Source of the DNA: Acetobacter malorum
GTDB lineage: Bacteria; Pseudomonadota; Alphaproteobacteria; Acetobacterales; Acetobacteraceae
Direction: 5' to 3'
NCBI RefSeq assembly: GCF_002153605.1
Contig: NZ_JOPG01000001.1
Span: 62,001 to 126,000, forward strand
DNA: 64,000 nt
Of the stretch, positions 45,023-53,780 are shown piece by piece. The notes under the pieces were generated by a model, which saw nothing but the letters and a program-made list of their open reading frames with translations, was not told the DNA's origin and did not search any database. Position 1 is the stretch's first letter. Every line of letters starts with the position of its first letter. Position numbers and translations under genes: made by a program.

Positions 45023-46456
45023 TCAGGGAATTTTGGCAACCCGCAGCGTGTTGGTGGAACCACTCACCCCAAACGGCACGCCTGCGGCAATCACGATGGA
45101 ATTGCCGGAGCTGCCAATTCTGGCGCGGTTCACCACATCCAGCGCAGAGTCCACCATGTCTTCCACGTTCATCACCTGTTTGCCTTCATTCACAAAGGCC
45201 CGCACGCCCCAGACCAACGCCATGCGCCGCCCGGCTTCATGCGTGGGGGTAATGCCCAGAATGGGGCAGGATGGCCGCTCCCGCGCAATGCGGAAGGCCG
45301 TGGCCCCGCGGTGCGTATAGGCCACAATGGCGGGGGCCTTGAGCGTATCCGCCACCTGCTGGGCTGCCCCGGCAATGGCGTCAGCTACGTAATCTTCTGG
45401 AGCCAGACGCGCCCGCGCCATCATGCTCTGCCACTCCGCATCCTGCTCAATGCGCCAGATAATCCGGTTCATGATGCGCACGGCCTCACGCGGATACTGC
45501 CCGGCGGCGGATTCAGCGGAGAGCATGACGGCATCCGCGCCATCAAACACCGCCGTTGCCACATCGGACGCTTCCGCACGGGTCGGCGTGGGGGACGAGA
45601 TCATGCTTTCCAGCATCTGCGTTGCCACCACAACCGGCTTGCCCAGACGGCGGGCCAGACGGATGATGCGCTTTTGCACCAGCGGCACATTCTCGGGCGG
45701 CAGTTCCACGCCCAGATCCCCACGGGCGACCATCACGGCGTCCGTCAGGTCCAGAATAGCTTCCAGATTGTCGATAGCCTGCGGTTTTTCCAGCTTGACC
45801 AGCAGGTTGGCGCGTTCCCCCACCAGCGTGCGAGCCTCGCTCACATCTTCAGGCCGCTGCACGAAGGACAGAGCGACATAATCGACGCCCAGATCCAGCG
45901 CAAAGGCCAGATCCCGCCGGTCTTTTTCCGTCAGGGCGGGGATGGGCAGCGCCACATCCGGCACGTTCACGCCCTTATGGTTGGAGAGCACGCCCCCCAC
46001 ATCCACCGTGGTGTCCAGCCAGTCCGGCCCGACGTCCTTCACCACCACAGCCAGCTTGCCATCATCCATCAGCAGGCGGCTGCCGGGTTGGGCAACGGCA
46101 ATAATTTCAGGGTGCGGCAGGCAGACGCGGGTTTCATCCCCCGGCGCGGTGGACAGATCGAACCGGAAAGAGGCACCGGGTTTCAGCGTGACCTTGCCAT
46201 CGGCAAACACACCAACGCGCAGTTTTGGCCCCTGCATATCGGCCAGAATGCCAATGGGTTCACCCAGCTCGGCTTCCACCCGCCGCACAATGGCGTGGCG
46301 GGCGGCGTGGTCCTCATGCGTGCCGTGGGAGAAGTTGAAGCGGAAGACATCCGCCCCGGCCACGGCCAGATCCCGGATTGTCTCGTAGTCGCTGGACGCC
46401 GGGCCAAGGGTTGCAACAATCTTGGTCCGGCAGATAAGCGCGTTTGAGGTGGGCAT
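45023..46456 (-). CDS. pyk: Pyruvate kinase
   Basis: Converts phosphoenolpyruvate and ADP to pyruvate and ATP. 477 residues, the normal length. TKIVATLGPASSDYETIRDL and FRFNFSHGTHEDH at the N-terminus, ADMQGPKLRVG, then LVKLEKPQAIDNLE with the catalytic Lys, VARGDLGVELPPENVPLVQK (metal-binding), and DADAVMLSAESAAGQYPREA-like segment (here DGADAVMLSAESAAGQYP) in place of MLSGETAKG, as in other Alphaproteobacteria. The C-terminal regulatory domain is present. It lies 36 bp downstream of the SH3 protein gene, in the same direction. Confidence 0.97.
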   Translation of the reverse strand: MPTSNALICRTKIVATLGPASSDYETIRDLAVAGADVFRFNFSHGTHEDHAARHAIVRRVEAELGEPIGILADMQGPKLRVGVFADGKVTLKPGASFRFDLSTAPGDETRVCLPHPEIIAVAQPGSRLLMDDGKLAVVVKDVGPDWLDTTVDVGGVLSNHKGVNVPDVALPIPALTEKDRRDLAFALDLGVDYVALSFVQRPEDVSEARTLVGERANLLVKLEKPQAIDNLEAILDLTDAVMVARGDLGVELPPENVPLVQKRIIRLARRLGKPVVVATQMLESMISSPTPTRAEASDVATAVFDGADAVMLSAESAAGQYPREAVRIMNRIIWRIEQDAEWQSMMARARLAPEDYVADAIAGAAQQVADTLKAPAIVAYTHRGATAFRIARERPSCPILGITPTHEAGRRMALVWGVRAFVNEGKQVMNVEDMVDSALDVVNRARIGSSGNSIVIAAGVPFGVSGSTNTLRVAKIP

Positions 46457-46492
46457 GATCTCTCCTTCTCCTTAACTTAACCAGTCCGGGGT

Positions 46493-47467
46493 TCAGGAGG
46501 GAGTGATGGCTTCCTCCGCATCCACGCCCCAGATCGCCCGGCGGGGGACCCAGCCGGTGTAGTTCTTGACCGAGACCTTGCACCACTCAGACCCGGCTGC
46601 ACATTCCTTAACAGATCCCACAGAGCCGGGTTTCAGAACAGCGACCGCAGGCGCATCGTTGCTGGCCGTACTGTGCATGACAACCGCACCCGTCACGCTC
46701 TTTGCATCCGCAGGTGTGGGCAGCGTGGCCACCACGCGGGTGTCCATATGGCCGGACGGCTGTTCCTTATTGCCGTTCTTGTCCAGCTTGACTTCCAGCG
46801 GGGCTTCATCCCCCGGCGGTTCACCCGGCACAAGGAAGTCCCGGCCGCCAGACAGCGTTGCCTGCTGAATCCAGCCTTTCTGGCCCGTCTCATCTTCCAC
46901 CAGACGCCAGACATCAAACTCACGCTCAATCCGCATTGGCATACCGCGGCGGTGATAGACCCAGAGAATGGGGAAACGACGGCCCGGACCGGCCCGCATA
47001 TTCACTTCATCAGACCGCAGGGCGGCGTAGCGCGGCAGCGGCAGACCCGTCACCGTGCCCTTGGGCGGTTCGGGCGGCGTTGCATCGGCAGGCGGCGGTG
47101 CGGGCTGGTCGGACGCGGCAGCACCGGCAGCGCCAGCGGCGGCTCCGGCAGCAGCCCCTGCGGCAGCCGTTGCAGCTTTATGTTTTACGGGAGCGTGGGC
47201 AGCCTGCCCCGCAGCGTGGCGGGCTTTAGCGGCCTCATGGTGGCTGCGATGCGCACTCTTGCCGTCCGTCGGAGCGGCCTTTTTCGCAGCGGGTTTGTCT
47301 GCTGTCTTCTTTTTGGCAGCAGCGTGGTCCGCTTCGGCATGGTGTGCATGGTGCTTGTGCGCGGCGGGCTTCTTATCAGCAGCAACCGCGCCAGACAGAG
47401 CGACCGCACACCCTGCCAGACAGGACAGCAGTCGGAACCGGAAAGTCAGAGGCAATGTGAACATCAT
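46493..47467 (-). CDS. Secreted SH3-domain protein with His/Lys/Ala-rich linker
   Basis: 324 residues from the ATG at 47467. A signal peptide (LLSCLAGCAVALSGAVAA) is followed by about 110 residues rich in His, Lys and Ala (KKPAAHKHHAHHAEADHAAA), then two SH3-like domains: EVNMRAGPGRRFPILWVYHR through QKGWIQQATLSGG, and a second one (AVAVLKPGSVGSVKECAAGS through GWVPRRAIWG). SH3_4-type domains of this sort in Alphaproteobacteria are thought to contact the cell wall; the basic linker may do the same. It lies just upstream of pyk, in the same direction. An ATG one codon further in is equally possible. Confidence 0.82.
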   Translation of the reverse strand: MMFTLPLTFRFRLLSCLAGCAVALSGAVAADKKPAAHKHHAHHAEADHAAAKKKTADKPAAKKAAPTDGKSAHRSHHEAAKARHAAGQAAHAPVKHKAATAAAGAAAGAAAGAAGAAASDQPAPPPADATPPEPPKGTVTGLPLPRYAALRSDEVNMRAGPGRRFPILWVYHRRGMPMRIEREFDVWRLVEDETGQKGWIQQATLSGGRDFLVPGEPPGDEAPLEVKLDKNGNKEQPSGHMDTRVVATLPTPADAKSVTGAVVMHSTASNDAPAVAVLKPGSVGSVKECAAGSEWCKVSVKNYTGWVPRRAIWGVDAEEAITPS

Positions 47468-47510
47468 GCCTGCATCCCTGCCAAGAGAGAAACGCGGGGG
47501 CAAGCGGTTT

Positions 47511-48002
47511 TTAGAAAACCGCTACGCGCGCCGCACCCGCCCTGTCCAGAAACGTAGGCAGGCCCACAACCGCCACCCCTTCCTCAAGGGCTTCGTCCGT
47601 CAGGCCCATGGTCTTCAACCCGGAGTCGCAGACCATCAGGGTAGCGTCCATGTCCCGCAGGGCGGTGCGCAGATCATTCAGCCCCGCCACCCCGGCGGCT
47701 TTCCGCCAGTCTTCCCGCTGCTCATCTTCCAGCCCGTCCCAGTTGGCGCAGAAGGCCGCCACCCCGGCCCCCATGCCAAACAGCACGACCGTCTGGCCCA
47801 GCGCACAGGCGGTAGCGGCCAGCATCAGGGCGGCATGCACGCGCTCATACCGGGCTTCCACAATCACCAGCGCCAGATCACACGGCGGGAAAGCGGACGC
47901 ACCGACAGCGGCAGAAAAGCCGGTCCGGCCAGAAGGGGCAGCGGCAGGGGCAGAAGAACCAGCAAACACGCCGTTGCCAGGTTCACCAGAAAGTTCAGCC
48001 AT
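47511..48002 (-). CDS. DsrE-family protein
   Basis: 163 residues. After a Gly/Ala/Ser/Pro-rich N-terminal segment of about 35 residues, the DsrE/F-like core begins at CDLALVIVEARYERVHAALM and continues with ALGQTVVLFGMGAGVAAF, DATLMVCDSGLKTMGL and GVAVVGLPTFLDRA. Cys in LMVCDSG is at the position used in some DsrE-like sulfur carriers. It overlaps the moeB stop by eight bases on the same strand, so the two genes are translated together, which links it to sulfur transfer or molybdopterin/thiamine synthesis. The function itself is not established. Confidence 0.8.
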   Translation of the reverse strand: MAELSGEPGNGVFAGSSAPAAAPSGRTGFSAAVGASAFPPCDLALVIVEARYERVHAALMLAATACALGQTVVLFGMGAGVAAFCANWDGLEDEQREDWRKAAGVAGLNDLRTALRDMDATLMVCDSGLKTMGLTDEALEEGVAVVGLPTFLDRAGAARVAVF

Positions 48003-48777
48003 CAGATGTCTCCCGTTTCAGAGTCCCGCACACCGGGCATGTCGGGTCCCGTTGCAGGGTGATGGTTGTAAAGCGTGTGCTCAAAGCATCCCACATCAGC
48101 AGCCGTCCGGCCAGTGAGGTGCCCAGCCCCAGAAGTTCCTTGAGCGCTTCCGTGGCCTGAAGAGTGCCCATTACACCGGTTACGGCCCCAAACACCCCGG
48201 CCTCACCACAGCTCAGCCCCTGCGCCACGCCATCGGTCTGCGGGTAAAGGCAATGATAGCACGGGCCGCCGCGCGCGGGATGAAATGTGGAAAGCTGGCC
48301 TTCAAACCGCTGCACAGCGGCAGACACCAGCGGTCGTCCTGTCCGCACGCAGGCAGCATTCACCAGATAGCGGGTGGTAAAGTTATCGCACCCGTCACAC
48401 ACCAGATCATACCGGCTCACCAGATCATCAACAGTGTCCGCCGTCAGCCGCAGCGGCCATGTTTCAACGGTAATCTCGGGGTTCAGGGCTTCCAGCCGGG
48501 CGCGGGCGGAGTCCACCTTTGGCGCGCCGACCGCCTGCGTGGTGTGCAGGATCTGGCGTTGCAGGTTGGAGAGTTCCACCGTGTCATCATCCACCAGCCC
48601 GATACGCCCCACCCCGGCGGCGGCCAGATAGAGGGCTGCGGGTGAGCCAAGCCCCCCGGCCCCGACCACCAGCACTGAGGCCTCTTTAAGAGCGGCCTGC
48701 CCCGTGCCGCCGACCTCCGGCAAAAGAATGTGGCGGGAATATCGCTGAATTTCGGCTTCCGTGAAATCAAACGCCAT
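47995..48777 (-). CDS. moeB: HesA/MoeB/ThiF-family adenylyltransferase
   Basis: 260 residues. It adenylates the C-terminal glycine of a ubiquitin-like sulfur carrier (MoaD or ThiS). N-terminal QRYSRHILLPEVGGTGQAAL is the MoeB start, then the nucleotide-binding VVGAGGLGSPAALYLAAAGV, DDTVELSNLQRQILH and VCDGCDNFTTRYLVN. Zinc ligands CYHC and CPVC are visible, and the catalytic-Cys region LSCGEAGVFGAV. MoeB and ThiF cannot be told apart by sequence alone. It overlaps the dsrE-like gene downstream. Confidence 0.92.
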   Translation of the reverse strand: MAFDFTEAEIQRYSRHILLPEVGGTGQAALKEASVLVVGAGGLGSPAALYLAAAGVGRIGLVDDDTVELSNLQRQILHTTQAVGAPKVDSARARLEALNPEITVETWPLRLTADTVDDLVSRYDLVCDGCDNFTTRYLVNAACVRTGRPLVSAAVQRFEGQLSTFHPARGGPCYHCLYPQTDGVAQGLSCGEAGVFGAVTGVMGTLQATEALKELLGLGTSLAGRLLMWDALSTRFTTITLQRDPTCPVCGTLKRETSDG

Positions 48778-48904
48778 CTGAGCGCCCTTTTGCTGCGGGC
48801 AGAGTATCTCTGCGGATTAGGGTCTGTCTGACCTGGGCGGACCAGCAGTGCGGCCCTTCTATGCCATGCCGGGCTTTTTTATGCCCTGTTCACTTTTTCG
48901 TGAT

Positions 48905-48946
48905 AATATGAATTCATATTAATGAAACTATGCATGGGTGCCATGC
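48905..48946. promoter_or_regulatory. Two palindromes in the promoter region of the DUF2939 gene
   Basis: AATATGAATTCATATT (48905-48920) is a perfect 16-base palindrome; GCATGG-GTG-CCATGC (48932-48946) is a second inverted repeat. They lie 50-90 bases upstream of the start at 48994, where operators are expected. The regulator is unknown. Confidence 0.5.
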
Positions 48947-48993
48947 GTCTGCTATACGTGAACTGCAATTTTAGCATACGAGGAGTGCAACCA

Positions 48994-49605
48994 ATGACCG
49001 CCCTCACCTCTGCCGGACCTTTTGTCCGGCGTGCCAGTCTGAACAAGTTGCAGGCCGCACGCAGAGTGTGTGTCGGCGCCTCAGCGGCAGCACTTGGCCT
49101 TTATCTGGCCTCCCCGTTCGTCACGCTGTGGAGCATCGGCTCCGCCATCCAGACGCATGACATGAAGGCTCTTGGGCAGGTTATCAACTGGTCCGAGCTG
49201 GATGCGTCCATCAAGCACCAGACCCTCTCCGGCCTGCATCTGGAACAGGCATCGGATGATCTGCCGGACTTCGGCTCATCCTTTGCCACCACGGCTGTCT
49301 CCAACGCGGTGGATTTCACCGTGACGCAGGCCAATCTCGGCACACTGGTCGATCAGGCAGTCCCTGCCGCCATTCCGGCCAACCAGCCCACGCCGTCTTT
49401 TGCATCACTGGTGGAAAAGGCTTCAGTCCGCTTCACCCGGATTGACCAGTTTGAAGTGGATGTGCCCCTGCCCGGCCACGAGCATGACACGCCGCTGAAA
49501 ATTGAGATGCGGATTCAGAACTGGCGCTGGAAAGTGACCAAGGTGGAATTTCCCACCGCACGGGTCCCCATCATGCAGGCTTCCGTCGCCCCCTCCAACG
49601 CCTGA
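48994..49605 (+). CDS. DUF2939 family protein, membrane-anchored
   Basis: 203 residues from the ATG at 48994, preceded by AGGAG eight bases away; starts further upstream lack this. One N-terminal membrane segment (ASAAALGLYLASPFVTLWSI) runs into the DUF2939 signature: ASPFVTLWSIGSAIQTHDMK then QVINWSELDASIKHQ. The rest is predicted periplasmic, ending in NWRWKVTKVEFPTARVP. The function of the family is unknown. Two palindromes lie upstream. Confidence 0.82.
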   Translation: MTALTSAGPFVRRASLNKLQAARRVCVGASAAALGLYLASPFVTLWSIGSAIQTHDMKALGQVINWSELDASIKHQTLSGLHLEQASDDLPDFGSSFATTAVSNAVDFTVTQANLGTLVDQAVPAAIPANQPTPSFASLVEKASVRFTRIDQFEVDVPLPGHEHDTPLKIEMRIQNWRWKVTKVEFPTARVPIMQASVAPSNA

Positions 49606-49671
49606 AGGCCCGAACGGGAGCAGACCCTTCCGGGTCTCTCCCACTCTGGTTAAGGCCTGAAAGACTGCGGC

Positions 49672-49905
49672 TTATTTTTCAGCCGGCAGATCTTCTTCCA
49701 GCAGAATGATGTTGATGGCGTAGGACACTTCGCCCTCATCATCATCACGATGAATGGTGCCAATAACTTCACCGTCCACAGCCAGCTCAACGGACATACC
49801 GGCACGCGGCGGCGGGTTGACGGACAGACCCTTGGCACCAAGCAGGCGGCGCAGAGCGGTCTGCAGACGGGTAATTTCGGAGGGAGAAGGAGACGTGCTG
49901 CTCAT
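49672..49905 (-). CDS. DUF3126 family small protein
   Basis: 77 residues. It matches the small alphaproteobacterial DUF3126 family: an N-terminal helix (EITRLQTALRRLLGA), SVNPPPRAGMSVELAVDGEV and GTIHRDDDEGEVSYAINIIL. These proteins are widely conserved in the class but have no known function. It stands between the DUF2939 gene and the secreted hypothetical at 50126, in the opposite direction to both. Confidence 0.8.
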   Translation of the reverse strand: MSSTSPSPSEITRLQTALRRLLGAKGLSVNPPPRAGMSVELAVDGEVIGTIHRDDDEGEVSYAINIILLEEDLPAEK

Positions 49906-50125
49906 AGAAAAATCTGATCCTCTGGGGGAAGGGTTACACAGACAGACGCCTTAAAGCTCTGACCAATCCGGCCCGCTATAGGACACACGCCGCCTCCGCC
50001 GCAACCTTTCCGTGGTCCTGCCTTCACCGCGCCATTTTCTGCCTGCCTCAATGGCCTTCAGTCAGTCTTATCTGCGGCCCGCCCCTTCTGGTCTGGTCGC
50101 CTCTTCAGGAAAGGAGACATTTTTT

Positions 50126-50851
50126 ATGCGTATGCCCCGCTTTGTAATCCTTTCCGCTCTGGTTGCCGGCGCGCTGAGCCTGTCCACCTTTTCGCACACG
50201 CCGCCCCGCCCTCTGGTGGCGGATATGCGCCGGGCCGCTTTGTCCGCCCCGCCAGCCACCGGCACCGCCAAACCAGCACAGACGACCACGGCCAGCACGG
50301 CGCCGGTCAGTGCCTCGCTGGCACGGGCCTTTGCGGCCCCGCAGCAGGCAACGGAAACTGTGGGCACGTCTGCCCGCACCAGCCCGAACGCGGTAGCGCA
50401 GTCCCCGATCCAGAATGCAGCGCAGACGACGGCCAACCAGTCTTCCACGCATATTCTGCATATGCTGGAGAGTGAGGGGCCGGAGCAGACGGCCCGCACC
50501 CTGACCAAAAGCCGCAAATGGTCAGACGTGCGGCTGGCTGTCAGCACCGGTCAGCCGGAGGCCGCCTCCGTTCTGGCCGCGCTGATGCCCGAGGCAGACC
50601 CCGCCACGGCACTCTCCCTCCGCACGGCCATGCGCCGCGCCCTGCCTACGCATCCGGCAGCCGTTCTGGCCGCCATGGACCAGACAGACGGCCCGCTCTT
50701 TGGAGCCCGTGCCGTCTGCTCCCCGCAGGGCATGCCGCGCAGCTGGCAGAGCAATGCGCGCAAGGCGGTGGCCAACGTGCATGAAATCCACCTCATCACC
50801 CGCGCGCGGGACTGCCTCACCCGGCTGGGCGGCCTGCCGCAATCCGGCTGA
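50126..50851 (+). CDS. Secreted protein of unknown function
   Basis: 241 residues from the ATG at 50126, with AAGGAG at about ten bases; the in-frame codons further upstream are not used by this signal. A signal peptide or anchor (FVILSALVAGALSLSTFSHT) is followed by an Ala/Thr/Pro/Gln-rich linker to about residue 110, then a helical C-terminal domain: HILHMLESEGPEQTARTLTK, SDVRLAVSTGQPEAASVLAA, and ANVHEIHLITRARDCLTRLG. Two cysteines in the C-terminal part could form a disulfide. I do not recognise a family. A hairpin (AAACGCGAG/CTCGCGTTT, 50882-50908) lies just downstream. Confidence 0.72.
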   Translation: MRMPRFVILSALVAGALSLSTFSHTPPRPLVADMRRAALSAPPATGTAKPAQTTTASTAPVSASLARAFAAPQQATETVGTSARTSPNAVAQSPIQNAAQTTANQSSTHILHMLESEGPEQTARTLTKSRKWSDVRLAVSTGQPEAASVLAALMPEADPATALSLRTAMRRALPTHPAAVLAAMDQTDGPLFGARAVCSPQGMPRSWQSNARKAVANVHEIHLITRARDCLTRLGGLPQSG

Positions 50852-51240
50852 TCCTGCACTTAAAGATTTCGTGTTACACGCAAACGCGAGATGACAGGCC
50901 TCGCGTTTAGGCATACCTATAACGCACGTCAGAATAATAAAAAATGCATAGCAAGCCTTCTGGTTAAGCTATGACGTCATAAGGTCGTGCCGCATGCTGA
51001 TGCTCTGCTTTCCCGGTTCGGGCTCATCCTTCCCTCTGCCTCTCCCCGTTTTGCGCCCCACGCAGAACGGGGGGCACCTGTGCCATCGGGCACCGTTGCC
51101 AACCCCCGCGCACCTTAGGGCGGTCCGAGAGCGACTTACGCTCTCCCGCTCCTTCCGCGCCCACGCATAAGGCCCCCGGCGTTCCCGCCGCACCGCCTTA
51201 TTGCTGACCTCCGATTCCCTTTTTTTCAGAGTGTTCTGTC
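50852..51240. other. Non-coding region upstream of the alginate-export-type gene
   Basis: No gene recognised. It starts with the hairpin at 50882-50908, then an AT-rich stretch (50920-50990) suitable for a promoter, followed by a C-rich leader with a small hairpin GAGAGCG/CGCTCTC at 51128-51146. The leader is long, so an RNA element is possible, but I cannot match it to a known class. Confidence 0.5.
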
Positions 51241-53118
51241 ATGAACCATCTGTTTGCCCGCAGCGCAGGCGCGCCCGTTGCACGCCTGCGTTCTGCCCGC
51301 ACCCGGTTTTGTTTTTCCAGTGGCCTGTCTACAGGATGCCTCTGGCTGGCTCCTGCCGGGGCGTTCCTCGCAGTCCTGGTGCTGCCTGTGGCAGCCCACG
51401 CGCAAAGCACTGGAGAAGCCGTGCCGTCCGTTGCGCGCCAGACCACCCCGCACGCGCATGAGATCAACGTCTCGCATGACACCATGCCCGCACGACTCTC
51501 AGACGTGGTGCGCAAGCCATCCAAAGCCCAGACAACGCCTACCGGAGCAGATGCCACCGTCCCCCAGCCCCCGCCGCGCGGCGGCTTCTGGGATAATATG
51601 CTGCTGCCGCCCCTCACCAGCCGACCGGAAGCCTACGGCCAGCCGCAGTCTCTGGAACTCAAGCCGCTGCCGTCTTCCCTCATGCATCAGGGGCCGTGGG
51701 GCGTGTTCAACGCCAATACCGGGGCCGCTGCCGGGTTTGGCACGGTGGCGTATTACGCCGTCTCCCGCTGGGCGGAAGACTGGTCAAGCCTGCGAGACAA
51801 GAGGAACCGTATCGACTGGGCAGACCCGCTGAAATACATCCCGCTCAATAACAGCGGCTCCATCTACCTGACGCTGAGCGGCAACTTCCGCCATCATGGG
51901 TTTTATGACCAGCGGGCGGGCTTTGGCACCATCAAGAAAGACCCGGCCTACCGCTCCACCCTGCGCTGGAACGCGGGCGCGGACCTGCATCTGGGCGAGC
52001 ATGTGCGCCTGTATGGGGAGCTGATGAGCGGGCAGGCCGGGGGCATCAATTATTACGGCTATACCGGGGGCCGGTGGCGCAGCAAGCTGGACGCACAGCA
52101 GGCATTTGTGGAAGTCAAAGGCCACCTGCTGGGGGCTACTATGGGCGCTATGGTCGGCCGTATGTCCTTTCTGGATGCCCCGCCGTATGTAACGGCAGGC
52201 AGCGTTTACCCTACCCTGCCCTATTCTTGGAACGGCCTGCGGGGCTACGCCTTCTGGAAACGCTTCCGCGTGGATCTGTTTGACCTCACCCTGACCAACA
52301 ACGCGCCCACAACCGCCTTTCATGATCAGGTGGGGTGGAGAACCCGCCTGTTTGGCGCTTACACGTCCTACGCCATCCCGGAATTCAAATTTCTGGATAA
52401 AAAGAGCCAGATCTTCGTGGATACGTTTTATCTGGGCTACACCCTGTCCAGTAACCCCATTGCCAGCACCACCGGCACCATTGCGGGCTCCACGCATCGT
52501 GACACACCCGGAACGCGCATCTGGGGCAATGCCGGCCCCATCGAATTCTCTCTGGGCGGCATGTGGCAGGGCGGCAACTTCCACGCTGCCAAAAACGGTC
52601 CGCAGCGCCCGGTGTCCGCCTATTCCTTTAACGGCACCGTCTCATGGCGCTTTGCCAAATGGTGGGGGCGTCCGGCTATCGGGATTCAGGCCGACGCCAT
52701 TTCCGGCGGGGACACGCGCAAAAGCCAGACCAGCAGCTGGGGCAACTTTCTCTCCCCCTTCGTGCCCAGCGCCTACTATCTGGATATGAGCACCTATATC
52801 GGCAACTCGAACCTGATTGACGTCGGCCCGCTGGCCACCATTGCCACCAGCCGCAATACCAGCCTGCTGCTCAAAGTGCCGGTCATCTGGCGCAACAGCA
52901 CGCATGACGCCATTTATGCCAACCCCACGGCGGCCTACAGCTTCCGCCCGCAAGGGGGCTATACGGCCACCATGCCGCAGGCCAGCTTTACCTGGCGCGC
53001 CACCCGGCACATTACCTTCAGCCTTGATGGCGAATACATCTTCGCCTCCCGCGCCATGATTAAAGCCGGAGCGTCCTCCGGAGCGTATGTGCAGAGCAAT
53101 CTGGAACTGACGTTCTAA
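51241..53118 (+). CDS. Outer membrane protein of the alginate-export (AlgE) family
   Basis: 625 residues. After a long signal region (ending AAHAQST) and a linker of roughly 70 residues, the barrel starts with SRWAEDWSSLRDKRNRIDWA, then DPLKYIPLNNSGSIYLTLSG, the hallmark of alginate_exp proteins. Many amphipathic strands follow and it ends with an aromatic residue (SNLELTF). Proteins of this kind form an anion-selective channel for an exopolysaccharide. No alginate synthesis genes lie nearby, so the substrate may be another polymer or small anion. An 11-bp hairpin follows at 53157-53203. Confidence 0.85.
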   Translation: MNHLFARSAGAPVARLRSARTRFCFSSGLSTGCLWLAPAGAFLAVLVLPVAAHAQSTGEAVPSVARQTTPHAHEINVSHDTMPARLSDVVRKPSKAQTTPTGADATVPQPPPRGGFWDNMLLPPLTSRPEAYGQPQSLELKPLPSSLMHQGPWGVFNANTGAAAGFGTVAYYAVSRWAEDWSSLRDKRNRIDWADPLKYIPLNNSGSIYLTLSGNFRHHGFYDQRAGFGTIKKDPAYRSTLRWNAGADLHLGEHVRLYGELMSGQAGGINYYGYTGGRWRSKLDAQQAFVEVKGHLLGATMGAMVGRMSFLDAPPYVTAGSVYPTLPYSWNGLRGYAFWKRFRVDLFDLTLTNNAPTTAFHDQVGWRTRLFGAYTSYAIPEFKFLDKKSQIFVDTFYLGYTLSSNPIASTTGTIAGSTHRDTPGTRIWGNAGPIEFSLGGMWQGGNFHAAKNGPQRPVSAYSFNGTVSWRFAKWWGRPAIGIQADAISGGDTRKSQTSSWGNFLSPFVPSAYYLDMSTYIGNSNLIDVGPLATIATSRNTSLLLKVPVIWRNSTHDAIYANPTAAYSFRPQGGYTATMPQASFTWRATRHITFSLDGEYIFASRAMIKAGASSGAYVQSNLELTF

Positions 53119-53156
53119 AATCCAAAGGTTACTCATTTCAGGCAAACAAAGATTGT

Positions 53157-53203
53157 GGAGTGCTGACAGGCAGGTTTTCAGACCGGTCCTTCGTCAGCAC
53201 TCC
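53157..53203. terminator. Strong hairpin after the AlgE-type gene
   Basis: A perfect 11-bp stem, GGAGTGCTGAC with GTCAGCACTCC, around a 25-base loop, 38 bases after the stop codon and 32 before the convergent cytochrome gene. The long loop and lack of a T-run are unusual for a simple terminator. Confidence 0.55.
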
Positions 53204-53234
53204 TCTCATCTTGTTATGGCTCTGAACGCGCCCC

Positions 53235-53780
53235 TCACTCCGATCTCTTCCTGTGCGTCATGCTCTCAAGCACGGCATCCCGCCGGATCAGGCCATGAAA
53301 CAGAGCCGCGCCGATATGGACCAGCACCAGACCAAACAGGGTAAAGGCCAGAACGGTGTGAGCAGAACGCAGCCAGGACCAGACAGCCGGGTTGTGCGGC
53401 AGGATGGGCGGCAAGAGCACCCCGTTCCCCCATAATGGAATAGGATAACCTCCCGCCGAGAGCATGCCCCACCCCACAAGCGGCAGCGCAATCATCAGGG
53501 CATAAAGCAGGATATGGGAGCCTTTGGCCGCCAGTTTCAGAACAGCAGGAAGGTCATCGGGCAAAGGTGGCGGGGCGTGGCGCAGGCGATAGGTCAGCCG
53601 AAGGAGGGCGAGCACCAGAATGGCAATCCCTAAAGGGCGATGCAGCGAAACCAGCCGATGGTAACCGGGGCCAACGGATGACGCCATGAACAGACCGATA
53701 AACAGCATGCTGAGAATCATCACCGCCATAAGCCAGTGCAACACACGCGCCACAGGGGAAAAGGAGGGTGCGGGCGTCAT
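53235..53780 (-). CDS. Cytochrome b561-family membrane protein
   Basis: 181 residues, four membrane helices with conserved histidines for two b haems: SPVARVLHWLMAVMILSMLF, HRLVSLHRPLGIAILVLALL, SHILLYALMIALPLVGWGML and SAHTVLAFTLFGLVLVHIGA. It would carry electrons from quinol across the inner membrane. Its start overlaps the stop of the catalase-like gene (ATGA), so the two are translated together. Supplying electrons to the periplasmic peroxidase is a reasonable inference from that pairing. Confidence 0.9.
   Translation of the reverse strand: MTPAPSFSPVARVLHWLMAVMILSMLFIGLFMASSVGPGYHRLVSLHRPLGIAILVLALLRLTYRLRHAPPPLPDDLPAVLKLAAKGSHILLYALMIALPLVGWGMLSAGGYPIPLWGNGVLLPPILPHNPAVWSWLRSAHTVLAFTLFGLVLVHIGAALFHGLIRRDAVLESMTHRKRSE

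Noticed and set aside
44741-46447. 568-codon open frame opposite pyk and part of the lactonase gene
   Set aside because: Covers two real genes on the other strand; no domain features.
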